The notes under the pieces are model-generated. The model saw nothing but the letters and a program-made list of their open reading frames with translations, did not search any database and was not told the origin of the DNA. A stretch of 33,119 nucleotides of DNA, taken from positions 1-33,119 of the forward strand of contig CAYUAI010000044.1 in the NCBI GenBank assembly GCA_964442745.1. The letters are read 5' to 3'. This document shows positions 24,335-32,786 of this stretch, piece by piece. A program made the position numbers and the translations under genes. The first letter of the stretch is position 1; the number at the start of each line of letters is the position of its first letter. This DNA comes from CAYUAI01 sp964442745 (lineage in GTDB: Bacteria; Pseudomonadota; Gammaproteobacteria; S012-40).

Positions 24335-25704
24335 AGTCCGTGTTTTTGCTTTCGATAACGCAGCTTTTCACGGCTAGTGCCCAACATTCGAGCGGCGGCT
24401 GTGGTGCTGTTATGGCAACGTTGTAGTGCTGTTTCGATGATATGACGTTCCATGGCTTCGAGATTCATGCTGCCATCCAGTGGGATGAGCAGGTTATTGT
24501 CGTTATCTGTATTTATTTGTGTTGACGGCAACGAATTAAGTTGTAACCACTGTTGCGGCAGGTTTTTATCTTCTGCAAACAGGACGCATCGCTCAATGAC
24601 ATTCCGGAGTTCACGTACATTACCGGGCCAGTTATGATGATTGAGTTGTTGCCATACTTGTTGCGGTATTTTTGTTACTTGACGGTTTGATTTGAGGTTG
24701 AATTCTTTAACGAGTATAGGTACTAGTGTGTGAAGATCCTCTTTGCGTTCTCTGAGTGCCGGCAGTTTGAGTTCAAATAGACTCAAGCGATGAAATAGAT
24801 CACTGCGAAATTGGCCATCGTTTACCTGTTGTGCAAAGTTACGGTTGCTGGCTGCGATGATCTGGATGTCTATCTGAGTTTCAACTTCACTACCGAGTCG
24901 TCGGACGCTCTGATCTTCTATTGCTTTCAGCAGTTTGCTCTGAAGCTCAAGTGGAATTTCGCCAATCTCATCAAGAAATAAGGTGCCGCCATCAGCTTGT
25001 TCAAATAAACCTTTGCGTGATTTTTTAGCACCGGTGAATGCACCTGCTTCATGGCCGAATAATTCTGATTCCAACAGATCGTAGGGTAGCGCCGCGCAAT
25101 TAAGTGCGATAAATGGTGCATCAGATCGGAGGCTTGAATGATGTAAAATTTTGGCAGCCAACCCTTTCCCTGTTCCGCTTTCTCCACTGATGATTAATGA
25201 GCTAAATGGAACGCTTGACAAACGTTTGAGCATGTCGCGTGTTTGCTGTGCTAGTAAGCTGCTACCGATGAAGGCATCAGGCGAGTAACGTTGAGTATAG
25301 GTGTTATGTTGTTCTTGTAATCGTCTTTGCGCTAGCGCACTGCGCTTAGCACTGGCAACAACAAGATCGAGGCGTCCAGGGTCGCAGGGTTTTTCAAGAA
25401 AATCATAGGCACCCAGTTGCAGTGCCCGTACTGATTCCTGTACCGAACCGTAGGCGGTCAGAAATAGCCATTCACTCGCGCTCAGTCTATCGTTAATTTT
25501 TTCCATAAGATCAAGTCCGTTACCATCGGGTAAATTGATATCAGAAATGATGACTAAGGGTTCCAATTTATGCTCGAATAGTTTACTTTTAGCGTGTTGA
25601 ATGTCTGGTGCTAATACAACACTATAACCTTGTTGTTGAAAGCGGCGTGATAATTCAGCACCTAACAAAATCTCATCTTCAATAATTAATAATGTGTTAC
25701 TCAT
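24331..25704 (-). CDS. Sigma-54-dependent response regulator (NtrC family)
   Basis: 457 residues: receiver (1-120) with acidic pocket ED at 9-10, phosphoacceptor Asp55, Thr83 and Lys105; AAA+ domain with Walker A GESGTGKG (174-181), the sigma-54-contacting loop GAFTGA (221-226) and Walker B LFLDEIGE (242-249); and a Fis-type helix-turn-helix (TTAAARMLGTSREKLRYR). All motifs for ATP-driven open-complex formation at sigma-54 promoters are intact. Its ATG overlaps the kinase stop by eight bases, so translation is coupled. The stop codon lies within the end of an R1 repeat. The signal and targets are unknown; in this setting a stress response is plausible (inference). Confidence 0.93.
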   Translation of the reverse strand: MSNTLLIIEDEILLGAELSRRFQQQGYSVVLAPDIQHAKSKLFEHKLEPLVIISDINLPDGNGLDLMEKINDRLSASEWLFLTAYGSVQESVRALQLGAYDFLEKPCDPGRLDLVVASAKRSALAQRRLQEQHNTYTQRYSPDAFIGSSLLAQQTRDMLKRLSSVPFSSLIISGESGTGKGLAAKILHHSSLRSDAPFIALNCAALPYDLLESELFGHEAGAFTGAKKSRKGLFEQADGGTLFLDEIGEIPLELQSKLLKAIEDQSVRRLGSEVETQIDIQIIAASNRNFAQQVNDGQFRSDLFHRLSLFELKLPALRERKEDLHTLVPILVKEFNLKSNRQVTKIPQQVWQQLNHHNWPGNVRELRNVIERCVLFAEDKNLPQQWLQLNSLPSTQINTDNDNNLLIPLDGSMNLEAMERHIIETALQRCHNSTTAAARMLGTSREKLRYRKQKHGL

Positions 25705-27163
25705 GAATTGAATTCCTGGATAATTTTATTTCAGCGCACGCGCCACCGTCGGCAGGATTCGTGAGAATTAATTCTCCACCTTGCTCGTAGCAAAAACGTC
25801 GAACAATGGCAAGTCCAAGACCGGTTCCATGATCTTTTCCGGTCACAAATGGTTGTACTCCATTTTCAAGTAATTTCTGAGGAAATCCTTGCCCATTGTC
25901 ACAAACTAGAATTGCTAACTTGCTCTGGCAGACTGAAGCGCTTATGGTAATTTTTCCTTCTGATTTACCAACGGATTGAGCCGCGTTAAGTATGAGGTTT
26001 AATAAGGCCTGCTTTAATCGCCCCTGTGGCAAGACACATTGTATATTTTTGGTTTCATTTTGGTCAATGTCGATTGTTGTGGGTATTTGATAGCGCACCA
26101 ATTTCAGTAGTGAGCTCAACATCTCATTGAGATTAAAGTGGCTGATGGATTCTGGTGAATGACGTGACTTATCGAGGACTTGATTGAGAAGTTTTGTAAC
26201 TCTTTCCAGTTCTTCAATCACTAGTATCAGTCGATAGGCTTTATCGGTATCATCAATTTCGCTTCTTAAGTTCACTAGGGCTAAATGAATGCCAGCAAGT
26301 GGGTTTCTCAGTTCGTGAGCCAGTCCGGCAGTCAGTTCGCCAACGGCTGCGAGTCGTTCCGATTGTGCCAACGTATGTTGATACTCTAGTAGTGATTGGG
26401 TGGCGTTACGTACTTTGTTTTCAAGTTCGATTTGATGTTTTCGCTGAGTTTGTTCTAGCTCCGATAATCGGTTAACCAGTTGAATGAAATCAGTAAACAG
26501 TGGTTTCAGAAGAGGGTCAATATCATTTAGACAAACGGCTGGCAATGTTTGTCGGCCTACGCGAGTGATAAGAAGGCTTAAATTGTCGAGTGGTCTAAAA
26601 ATACGATGGCGTAAAAAAAAGAGCAGCAGTAAGCCAAGCAGAGGCAACGTGATTGCAATAAATGTCGTCGTTTTTAGTTCGAGGCGATTGTCTCGGGCTA
26701 ATAGATGCAGTAAGCCATTCTGGATGTCGACTTCAATATCCAGTGCAGATTGAATATTTTTATTGGCTAATGTTAAATCGTTTGTTGTCGGCATTTTAAT
26801 ATTTTTCAGCGTTTTTGTTGCCTGACGTAACAGTAGTCGAGCTTCATCATTTAATATTTTTGATGTATTCAATATATCCGTCATTGCTTGATATAACTTA
26901 TCGAGTTGTTTTAACGATTTTTTTGTGGGGGATGATTTTAATTTTAGTGCTAGGTTGCTTAGCTCAGCGCTATAGTCTTGTATATCATCAATCATTTCCA
27001 TGTGTGCTTTGATAGGTTCGGTTCGATGTAGCGCACGCCAACTGGAGTTGATGAGTATGGTTAATGCAATTGTCAGGGTAATGAGCAAGCTGCTTACCGT
27101 GATCCAAAACGGACGGTAAATTAGCTGAGTATAAGGGCTTTTTTCCACGATTGAATGGCGCAT
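25697..27163 (-). CDS. Membrane sensor histidine kinase, partner of the sigma-54 regulator
   Basis: 488 residues. TM1 at about 19-39, a mostly helical periplasmic region (50-165), TM2 at about 167-184 and a HAMP-type linker with RHRIFRPLDNLSLLI. A coiled stretch (RLSELEQTQRKHQIELENK) leads to the H-box GLAHELRNPLAG with phosphoacceptor His283. The catalytic domain has the N-box NLILNAAQS, DNGQG (422-426) and GTGLGL (446-451). This is a complete kinase. It is the first gene of the operon. The ATG at 27163 has no strong ribosome-binding site. A sigma-54-like promoter candidate lies about 290 bases upstream inside the R1 copy. Confidence 0.92.
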   Translation of the reverse strand: MRHSIVEKSPYTQLIYRPFWITVSSLLITLTIALTILINSSWRALHRTEPIKAHMEMIDDIQDYSAELSNLALKLKSSPTKKSLKQLDKLYQAMTDILNTSKILNDEARLLLRQATKTLKNIKMPTTNDLTLANKNIQSALDIEVDIQNGLLHLLARDNRLELKTTTFIAITLPLLGLLLLFFLRHRIFRPLDNLSLLITRVGRQTLPAVCLNDIDPLLKPLFTDFIQLVNRLSELEQTQRKHQIELENKVRNATQSLLEYQHTLAQSERLAAVGELTAGLAHELRNPLAGIHLALVNLRSEIDDTDKAYRLILVIEELERVTKLLNQVLDKSRHSPESISHFNLNEMLSSLLKLVRYQIPTTIDIDQNETKNIQCVLPQGRLKQALLNLILNAAQSVGKSEGKITISASVCQSKLAILVCDNGQGFPQKLLENGVQPFVTGKDHGTGLGLAIVRRFCYEQGGELILTNPADGGACAEIKLSRNSIHE

Positions 27164-27304
27164 TAAGATGGTTTTATCCTTTGCTTTTCGTGGTATTGAC
27201 AGCCTTTCTGCCTAGCAAGTTCCTGATTTGCGCTATTCTTAGATGGCAAAGAAAGGGTGGACAAAAAATCCATCATAGAGTGGGATGATAGAAAATAAGG
27301 TGTG
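27164..27304. other. Leader of the kinase-regulator operon
   Basis: A short non-coding interval between the kinase gene and the R1 copy. I see no clear sigma-70 promoter in it. Confidence 0.35.
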
Positions 27305-27537
27305 ATTAGGAATGGGCATGTAATAACCTTCCTGTTTGGTGCCCGGATTGGGTTTGTCTTCGTTCGTTCTGAGTGAACAAAAGTGCAGAAATCGTCGTTC
27401 TATTTCGAGCTTTTGTGATGGATACCTACATGGATGTAGATAATTAGAGCAATGCAGGCGCCATTGCCGAAGAACGGGCGAAGACAGGTGGAAGATGGGA
27501 GGCGAAACCGGGAAGTTATTGCGTGCCCATTCTTTAG
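27305..27537 (+). repeat. R1 MITE-like element, full copy
   Basis: About 230 bases. Left end ATTAGGAATGGGCATGTAAT then AACCTTCCTGTTT; right end GGGAAGTTATTGCGTGCCCA then TTCTTTAG. Inverted, the two ends match over about 28 bases with few mismatches. The interior TTCGTTCTGAGTGAACAAAA and AGTGCAG is shared with the copy at 33021. Its right end contains the stop codon (TAA, 27534-27536) of the secreted-protein gene, the same relation as at 24331. Confidence 0.75.
27448..27463 (-). promoter_or_regulatory. Sigma-54 promoter candidate inside R1
   Basis: On the minus strand TGGCGCCTGCATTGCT fits TGGCAC-N5-TTGCW with one mismatch and exact GG-N10-GC spacing. It points toward the sensor-kinase/regulator operon starting at 27163. 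It could allow autoregulation, but a single match may be chance, and it overlaps a GGCGCC palindrome. Confidence 0.35.
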
Positions 27538-27878
27538 CTCTGCTGTTCGTCGATGATAAATTCCAACATGTGTGTTAAGGCGTCAATCTGGTTTTCGCCT
27601 TTGTTGCGATAAATTTGATACATACCCAGTGATGCTTCATCGCTAGGCATGAAAGCACCTATTTCCAGTTCATTGTGTGTTTGGTTTAAAGAGGCGCAGT
27701 GTCCGGTTCTGAAATTGTATAGAGTGGTATGCTCGTTTTTATTATTTAGGTCTGAAAGTTGGATTTTTTCCCGATCAAGCGTGCTGAGATCTATTGCATC
27801 GCAGGCATAACTAGTGGTGGATATGAGCAAAAAAGAGACGCAGATAAGGATTTGCATAGGTAGTGATTTATTAGCCAT
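27534..27878 (-). CDS. Small secreted protein of unknown function
   Basis: 114 residues with a Sec signal peptide (MANKSLPMQILICVSFLLIS, then TTSYA with cleavage likely before CDAID) and a mature domain of about 88 residues containing two cysteines (Cys26 and the one in RTGHCAS), which could form a disulfide in the periplasm. I recognise no family. The ATG has AGGAG about 14 bases upstream, a long spacing. It is divergent from cbpA. The stop codon is supplied by the terminus of an R1 element, so the original C-terminus may have been different. Confidence 0.6.
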   Translation of the reverse strand: MANKSLPMQILICVSFLLISTTSYACDAIDLSTLDREKIQLSDLNNKNEHTTLYNFRTGHCASLNQTHNELEIGAFMPSDEASLGMYQIYRNKGENQIDALTHMLEFIIDEQQS

Positions 27879-28090
27879 TTTGTTTGTTAATCTCCTCTGT
27901 GTAACACACTTAAATTGTTGTGTGGTAGATGTATCTCAAATTAAAAGCATTATCAATGCCATTTGATACATTCCAGTAAATAACAGTAAGTTAAATTAAA
28001 TCTCAAGATCTTGCCCTTTTACTGTTGGTTGAAATGAACCATACGTAGGTGGAAATCAACGAGTGTGTTGATGAAATGTATTGCTAACTG
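27879..28090. other. Divergent intergenic region
   Basis: Non-coding DNA between the secreted-protein gene and the Crp-type site that precedes cbpA. It should hold the secreted-protein promoter; the minus strand has TGTGTTACACAG near 27905, which contains one dyad-like half-site only. Confidence 0.35.
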
Positions 28091-28133
28091 TGTAACTTAA
28101 GTAGCAGAAAACGAGCGGATATCGTGACATGCT
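28091..28133 (+). promoter_or_regulatory. Crp-type dyad and extended -10, upstream of cbpA
   Basis: TGTAACTTAAGTAGCA (28091-28106), then 21 bases, then CATGCT (28128-28133) preceded by TGA, an extended -10. The spacing is identical to that at 22778 and 18848. The cbpA start is about 200 bases downstream. Confidence 0.5.
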
Positions 28134-28333
28134 GTTTTCATTTCGAGTCGATTTAGCATGGACTGAATCAATGGTTAAATTTTACGACTTTCAATTTTTC
28201 AAGGGACTTTATCGTCGTAAAAAAGACAAAGGTGAAATCTCATCATCAGAAAAAGGCAGAGAGTTTCAGCGCAAGTATTAAAGCTCAAGGTGATGGACTT
28301 AACTACGCAGATAATCTATTTAGGGAGACTTCG

Positions 28334-29282
28334 TTGGAGTTTAAAGATTACTATAAAATAATGAGGGTTGAGCGTAATGCTAGCCAGGATGATATCAAAT
28401 GTGCTTATCGTAAGTTGGCGCGAAAATATCATCCCGATGTGAGCAAGGAGTCGGATGCAGAGGTGCGCTTCAAGGCGCTAGGCGAGGCCTATGAGGTATT
28501 GAAAGATCCGGAAAAACGAGCAGCTTACGATCGACTGGGAGTTAATTGGAAGTCGGGGCAAGATTTCCACCCGCCACCGGATTGGAATCAGGGATTCGAG
28601 TTCCACGGTGGTGGTTTTACCGAAGCGGATGCTTCACAATTCAGTGATTTTTTTGAGTCACTGTTTGGGAGTGGTTATGCGGATCGTGGACAGGTCGGTC
28701 GCTCTCATTTTAGTCAACGCGGCGAAGACGCTCACGCTAAGGTGCTGATCGAGCTGGAGGATGCTTATCATGGTGCTTGCCCGCATGATTCTTTTGCACC
28801 ACACTGAGCTAGGAGCAGACGGACGGCCTAAGGTCATAGACCGAAGGCTTAATGTGCATATTCCCAAAGGCGTACATCAGGGGCAGCATATTCGGCTGGC
28901 GGGTCAGGGAGGTGTTGGCATCGGTCAGGGAAAAGCAGGGGATCTTTATCTCGAAATTGAATTTAGACCACATTCCTTCTATCGTGTAGATGGTCGGAAT
29001 GTCTATCTTAATCTGCCTGTTGCTCCTTGGGAAGCCGCGCTGGGGGCGAGTATTAGTGCGCCAACCCCAAGCGGTAAGGTTGAACTAAAAATTCCGCCAA
29101 ATTCCAAAGCGGGACGCCAAATGCGTCTCAAGGGAAGGGGGATTCCAGGCAATCCTGCTGGCGATCTCTTCGTGGTGCTGCAGGTGGAATTACCGCCAGC
29201 AGAGACTGATGAAGCCAAGGCTTTGTATCGGGAAATGGAACAAAAATTGGCGTTTAATCCACGTGCCGCACTGGGGGTATAA
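28334..29282 (+). pseudogene. cbpA: cbpA, DnaJ-type co-chaperone, interrupted by a one-base frameshift
   Basis: The first frame gives a J-domain (LEFKDYYKIMRVERNASQDD, with YHPDVS carrying HPD), a glycine/phenylalanine-rich linker and the start of the substrate domain (IELEDAYHGA), then stops at 28805-28807. The +1 frame continues ARMILLHHTELGADGRPKVI and DRRLNVHIPKGVHQGQHIRL to a normal CbpA end. Removing one T from the pair at 28777-28778 gives an uninterrupted protein of about 315 residues, close to E. coli CbpA. I start at TTG 28334, where AGGGAG (28322-28327) is well placed and the family begins; the frame also extends upstream to 28232. Either a recent mutation, a sequencing error or programmed slippage. 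Confidence 0.85.
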
Positions 29283-29603
29283 ATGACAGTCATATCTTAT
29301 GTATTTAGTGGTCATGTTGTTGAAGAAGAACTTGAATTGTCACTAGGTGAGCTGAGCCAGGCTTGTGATGTCAATGCCGAATGGTTGATGTTGTTGGTGG
29401 ATGAGGGGATACTTGAGCCACATGAAGGTGAGCGTCAGTGCTGTTTCGGTGGTGTTAGTGTTAAACGTGTTCGAACAGTTCAACGCCTACAGCGAGATTT
29501 GGGCGTTAATCTGGCGGGTGCAGCACTGACGCTGGAGTTATTGGAGGAGATTAGTGCTCTGCGGGCTCGACTGGTAGCACTTGAGCACGGCAGTAAAGAA
29601 TAA
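29283..29603 (+). CDS. cbpM: CbpM, modulator of CbpA
   Basis: 106 residues. In E. coli CbpM binds the J-domain of CbpA and inhibits its co-chaperone activity. The sequence has the MerR-like helix pattern (LSLGELSQACDVNAEWLMLL, VDEGILEPHEG), the block VKRVRTVQRLQRDLGVNLAG and a C-terminal coiled helix (LELLEEISALRARLVALEH). The length matches the family. The ATG follows the cbpA stop with no gap, so translation is likely coupled; with cbpA frameshifted, ribosomes would terminate 475 bases early, which could lower CbpM output. Intact itself. Confidence 0.9.
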   Translation: MTVISYVFSGHVVEEELELSLGELSQACDVNAEWLMLLVDEGILEPHEGERQCCFGGVSVKRVRTVQRLQRDLGVNLAGAALTLELLEEISALRARLVALEHGSKE

Positions 29604-29621
29604 CGATGAACGGATGAATCC

Positions 29622-29637
29622 TGTAAAACATTTTACA
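29622..29637. promoter_or_regulatory. Perfect TGTAA-N6-TTACA dyad before the H+-ATPase
   Basis: TGTAAAACATTTTACA lies 25 bases before the ATPase ATG. It has perfect half-sites of the type seen at the other four places but a different centre. It is too close to the start codon for class II activation, so it would act as an operator if functional. Confidence 0.35.
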
Positions 29638-29662
29638 ATAGCAAGTAGAAATGAGGATTAGC

Positions 29663-32272
29663 ATGTCAAACATCACCGATGAATACAGTACTCAATCCAT
29701 TGAGGAGACGGTTCAAGCCTTACATACGGATGCCGAGCATGGTTTGAGTTCGGTCGAGATTGCTCAGCGTCTTGAACAATATGGATATAACGAAATTAAG
29801 GAAAAGGAGGAGCCACTCTGGCACCGAATTTTTCGTCGTTTCTGGGGGCCGATTCCATGGATGATCGAGGTGGCAGCACTGTTGTCAGCCATTGTTCAGA
29901 AGTGGGATGATTTCATCATCATCATGATTATGTTGTTGGTAAATGCCTTTTTCGATTTTGTTCAGGAGCATCGTGCGCTAAATGCGCTTAAGGCGTTAAA
30001 GCAAGGCCTCTTAAATGAAGTGATTGTGTTACGTGAGGGGAAGTTCACAATCGTGCCGGCTCGAGAGTTGGTGCCTGGGGATGTGCTCAAGCTCAAAATT
30101 GGCGATATTGTGCCTGCCGATGTACAACTCATGAAGGGTGATTATCTGCTTATCGACCAGGCGTCGCTGACCGGTGAGTCACTACCCACGAGCAAAAAAA
30201 TCAATGAAGTAGCTTATGCTAATACGATTGTTAAACAGGGTGATATGTTAGCCGTGGTAATCAATACCGGCATGCATACTAATTTCTCCCGTGTTGTATC
30301 GCTGGTGGCTAGAGCCAGTCTGAAAGAGCGCAGCCATTTCCAGAAAATGGTGATCCAGATCGGCAATTTCCTGATTCTGATTACCTTGGCATTGGTGCTA
30401 CTGATCGTGATGGTTTCGCTGTTTCGCCACGAATCTTTCCTGGAAATCTCTCGTTTTTCGTTGGTGCTGATCGTGGCGGCTATTCCGGTGGCGCTTCCAG
30501 CGGTATTGTCGGTCACCATGGCGGTGGGGGCGATGAATCTTGCGAGGCGTCAGGCTATTGTTTCACGATTAACCGCTATTGAAGAGTTGGCGGGTGTTGA
30601 TATTTTTTGTTCGGACAAGACTGGTACGCTGACTAAAAACGAGATGAGGGTGGTTGAGCCAGTGATACTTGATGGCTACAGCGAGCGTGATTTGTTCCTG
30701 TGCGCGGCGCTTGCTTCACGGTTGGAAAACCACGATCCTATCGAATTGCCTATTTTTCATTACATCGACGAACACTTTCCTGATCTGGATATGAGAGGTT
30801 ATCAGCAGATTCAGTTCACGTCCTTTGATCCTATCCGCAAGCGTACCGAGGCGACTATTGAACATGAGCAAGGAGAGGTACATTTTGTAGTGGTCAAGGG
30901 CGCCGTGCAGGTGTTGCTGGAGATGGCGCAGCTTTCTAATAATGAAATACAAAATATTCAAAATAGGGTTAGTTTGTTAGCGAGTAAAGGTTATCGCACG
31001 CTTGCAGTCGGCCGTCAGCAGGGTAATGAGCCTTTGGTTTTGCTGGGTTTGATTCCACTTTATGATCCGCCTCGTGATGATTCCCGGCAGGTAATCGCCG
31101 AAATGCATGAGTATGGGATACAGGTAAAAATGATTACTGGGGATAACCTGGCCATCGCCAAAGAGGTGGGTCGACTGTTGGACCTGGAGCAACGCACGAT
31201 TCGTTCAGAGCAACTGTCGGGTGCGGCGGGAAATGAATTGCTTGCCTTAGTTGAGGTGCTGACAACCGTTATTTATCAGCGTCTCAAAGGCAATACACCG
31301 ATGAAAGAGGCTAAGCGTTTTGCCTCCGAGGTAATGACGGAGGTGAATAATATTTACGATACCCGCCTACTGAAGCATGAATTCATTCATTCCCACGAGT
31401 CAGCCATTATCGAGATGATTGAGGAAGTCGATATCTTTGCCGAAGTGATGCCAGAGGATAAATACCGTATCGTTGATACATTGCAGAAGGGTGGTCACAT
31501 CGTTGCCATGACGGGTGACGGGGTCAACGATGCGCCGGCATTGAAAAAAGCAGATTGTGGTTTTGCTGTCTCTAATGCGACCGATGCGGCTCGTGCGGCG
31601 GCAGACATTATTCTCACTGCGCCGGGTCTGTCAGTGATCAACGAGGCGGTGCGCCAGGCGCGTATTACTTTTTCCCGAATGAAGAGCTATGCCACTTTCC
31701 GCATTGCCGAAACCATTCGTATCATTCTGTTCATGACTTTGTCTATTATTATTTTTGAGTTTTATCCCATTACTGCCTTAATGATCATCCTACTAGCTTT
31801 GCTCAATGACATTCCAATTTTAGCTATCGCCTACGATAATACTAAGGTGCATCGAGCGCCGGTGCGTTGGAACATGCACGAGCTGTTAACGGTGTCAACA
31901 GTGCTTGGCGTTACTGGTGTTATTTCTTCGTTTCTGCTGTTTTTCATCCTTCGGGAGCAGGGGTTTTCTGAAGATGTTATTCGCAGTCTGATATTTCTCA
32001 AACTCATTATCGCTGGTCATAGCACTTTATACGTCACCCGTGTGGAGGGATGGTTTTGGGAATTTCCCTGGCCCTCTCCATTGTTATTCTGGGCGACTTT
32101 CGGGACCGAGATTCTGGGGACGCTGATCGCTGTTTATGGCTTTTTGATTACCCCGATCGGCTGGGAGTTTGCTCTGTGGATATGGCTCTATGCGTTAGTG
32201 TGGTTTGTGGTCAATGACGCAATTAAAATGCTGACTTACCGTTTGTTACGAAAGGAAGAGTTTTTTGCATGA
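29663..32272 (+). CDS. Plasma-membrane-type proton-exporting P-type ATPase (type IIIA)
   Basis: 869 residues from ATG 29663, chosen because GAGGA (29653-29657) is well spaced; an ATG four codons earlier (29651) is in frame. This pump exports H+ using ATP. Landmarks in order: the first membrane hairpin FWGPIPWMIEVAALLSAI, actuator motif LTGESLP, IPVALPAVLSVTMAVGAMNL in M4, DKTGTLT with the phosphorylated aspartate (residue 318), the nucleotide site KGAVQ, MITGDN, TGDGVNDAPALKKADCGFAV and about six C-terminal helices. Features of the IIIA subgroup (IPVALP, not CPx) exclude heavy-metal pumps. It follows cbpM by 59 bases and is probably cotranscribed. The long autoinhibitory tail of fungal pumps is absent. 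Intact. Confidence 0.93.
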   Translation: MSNITDEYSTQSIEETVQALHTDAEHGLSSVEIAQRLEQYGYNEIKEKEEPLWHRIFRRFWGPIPWMIEVAALLSAIVQKWDDFIIIMIMLLVNAFFDFVQEHRALNALKALKQGLLNEVIVLREGKFTIVPARELVPGDVLKLKIGDIVPADVQLMKGDYLLIDQASLTGESLPTSKKINEVAYANTIVKQGDMLAVVINTGMHTNFSRVVSLVARASLKERSHFQKMVIQIGNFLILITLALVLLIVMVSLFRHESFLEISRFSLVLIVAAIPVALPAVLSVTMAVGAMNLARRQAIVSRLTAIEELAGVDIFCSDKTGTLTKNEMRVVEPVILDGYSERDLFLCAALASRLENHDPIELPIFHYIDEHFPDLDMRGYQQIQFTSFDPIRKRTEATIEHEQGEVHFVVVKGAVQVLLEMAQLSNNEIQNIQNRVSLLASKGYRTLAVGRQQGNEPLVLLGLIPLYDPPRDDSRQVIAEMHEYGIQVKMITGDNLAIAKEVGRLLDLEQRTIRSEQLSGAAGNELLALVEVLTTVIYQRLKGNTPMKEAKRFASEVMTEVNNIYDTRLLKHEFIHSHESAIIEMIEEVDIFAEVMPEDKYRIVDTLQKGGHIVAMTGDGVNDAPALKKADCGFAVSNATDAARAAADIILTAPGLSVINEAVRQARITFSRMKSYATFRIAETIRIILFMTLSIIIFEFYPITALMIILLALLNDIPILAIAYDNTKVHRAPVRWNMHELLTVSTVLGVTGVISSFLLFFILREQGFSEDVIRSLIFLKLIIAGHSTLYVTRVEGWFWEFPWPSPLLFWATFGTEILGTLIAVYGFLITPIGWEFALWIWLYALVWFVVNDAIKMLTYRLLRKEEFFA

Positions 32273-32435
32273 GTAATGGATAAGCCCTAAATGATGTTAT
32301 ATAATGAATCATTCTATGGGGTAATGCAATCACCGAGGGGAGCACTAAAAAAACCTGAGTGGTTTCAAACTATTTATCCATCAATATCATTTCAGGTTTA
32401 GTCACTACCAAAATCAATAAGGAAAGGAGATGAAT

Positions 32436-32639
32436 ATGAATATTCAATCAATCGGAGCTGTAGGCAGTCTTGATCGTGGGGTACGTATCGTGCTGGGATT
32501 GGCGTTGATCGCGTTAGTATTCATCGGTCCACAGAGCCCATGGGGTTGGATCGGTGTGATACCGTTGGTTACGGGTCTTATCGGCTGGTGTCTTTTGTAC
32601 CGGATCTTTGGGGTCAGTACTAAAAAACTCACTCGCTGA
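32436..32639 (+). CDS. DUF2892 (YgaP membrane-domain-like) small protein
   Basis: 67 residues. A short N-terminus with SLDRGVRIVLG is followed by two membrane helices, LALIALVFIG and WIGVIPLVTGLIGWCLLYRI, and then the closing FGVSTKK. The GxxDRxxRxxLG and PLVTGLxGWCxLY-GxST pattern is diagnostic for DUF2892. In YgaP this domain is fused to a rhodanese; here it stands alone. ATG 32436 is chosen because AGGAG (32425-32429) is six bases upstream; the ATG at 32430 overlaps it. It lies 163 bases after the ATPase. Its function is unknown. Confidence 0.85.
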   Translation: MNIQSIGAVGSLDRGVRIVLGLALIALVFIGPQSPWGWIGVIPLVTGLIGWCLLYRIFGVSTKKLTR

Positions 32640-32657
32640 ACTCAATAGGAGGTGAGC

Positions 32658-32786
32658 GTGTTTGATGTCATTGTTGGGTCTTGCCGAATTAAACTAATAT
32701 TAGCGGGTATGACTGGAACTATCATAAAAGAAATTGATGGGGTTCGGGTGATCATCGGGGTGCCATCATGGCTGATCAAGGGCTGA
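32658..32786 (+). CDS. Possible 42-residue protein after the DUF2892 gene
   Basis: A GTG start with an excellent ribosome-binding site (AGGAGGT, 32648-32654). The product, VFDVIVGSCRIKLILAGMTG then TIIKEIDGVRVIIGVPSWLI and KG, has a GMTGTI-x-E-IDGVRV segment like small beta-barrel (KOW/SH3-like) proteins. I know no matching family, and it could be a truncated remnant. It lies 18 bases after the DUF2892 stop, so it may be cotranscribed. Confidence 0.4.
   Translation: MFDVIVGSCRIKLILAGMTGTIIKEIDGVRVIIGVPSWLIKG

Noticed and set aside
32350..32400. Inverted repeat AAACCTGA / TCAGGTTT after the ATPase
   Set aside because: Arms are short and the spacer is over 30 bases, with no T-run; not convincing as a terminator.
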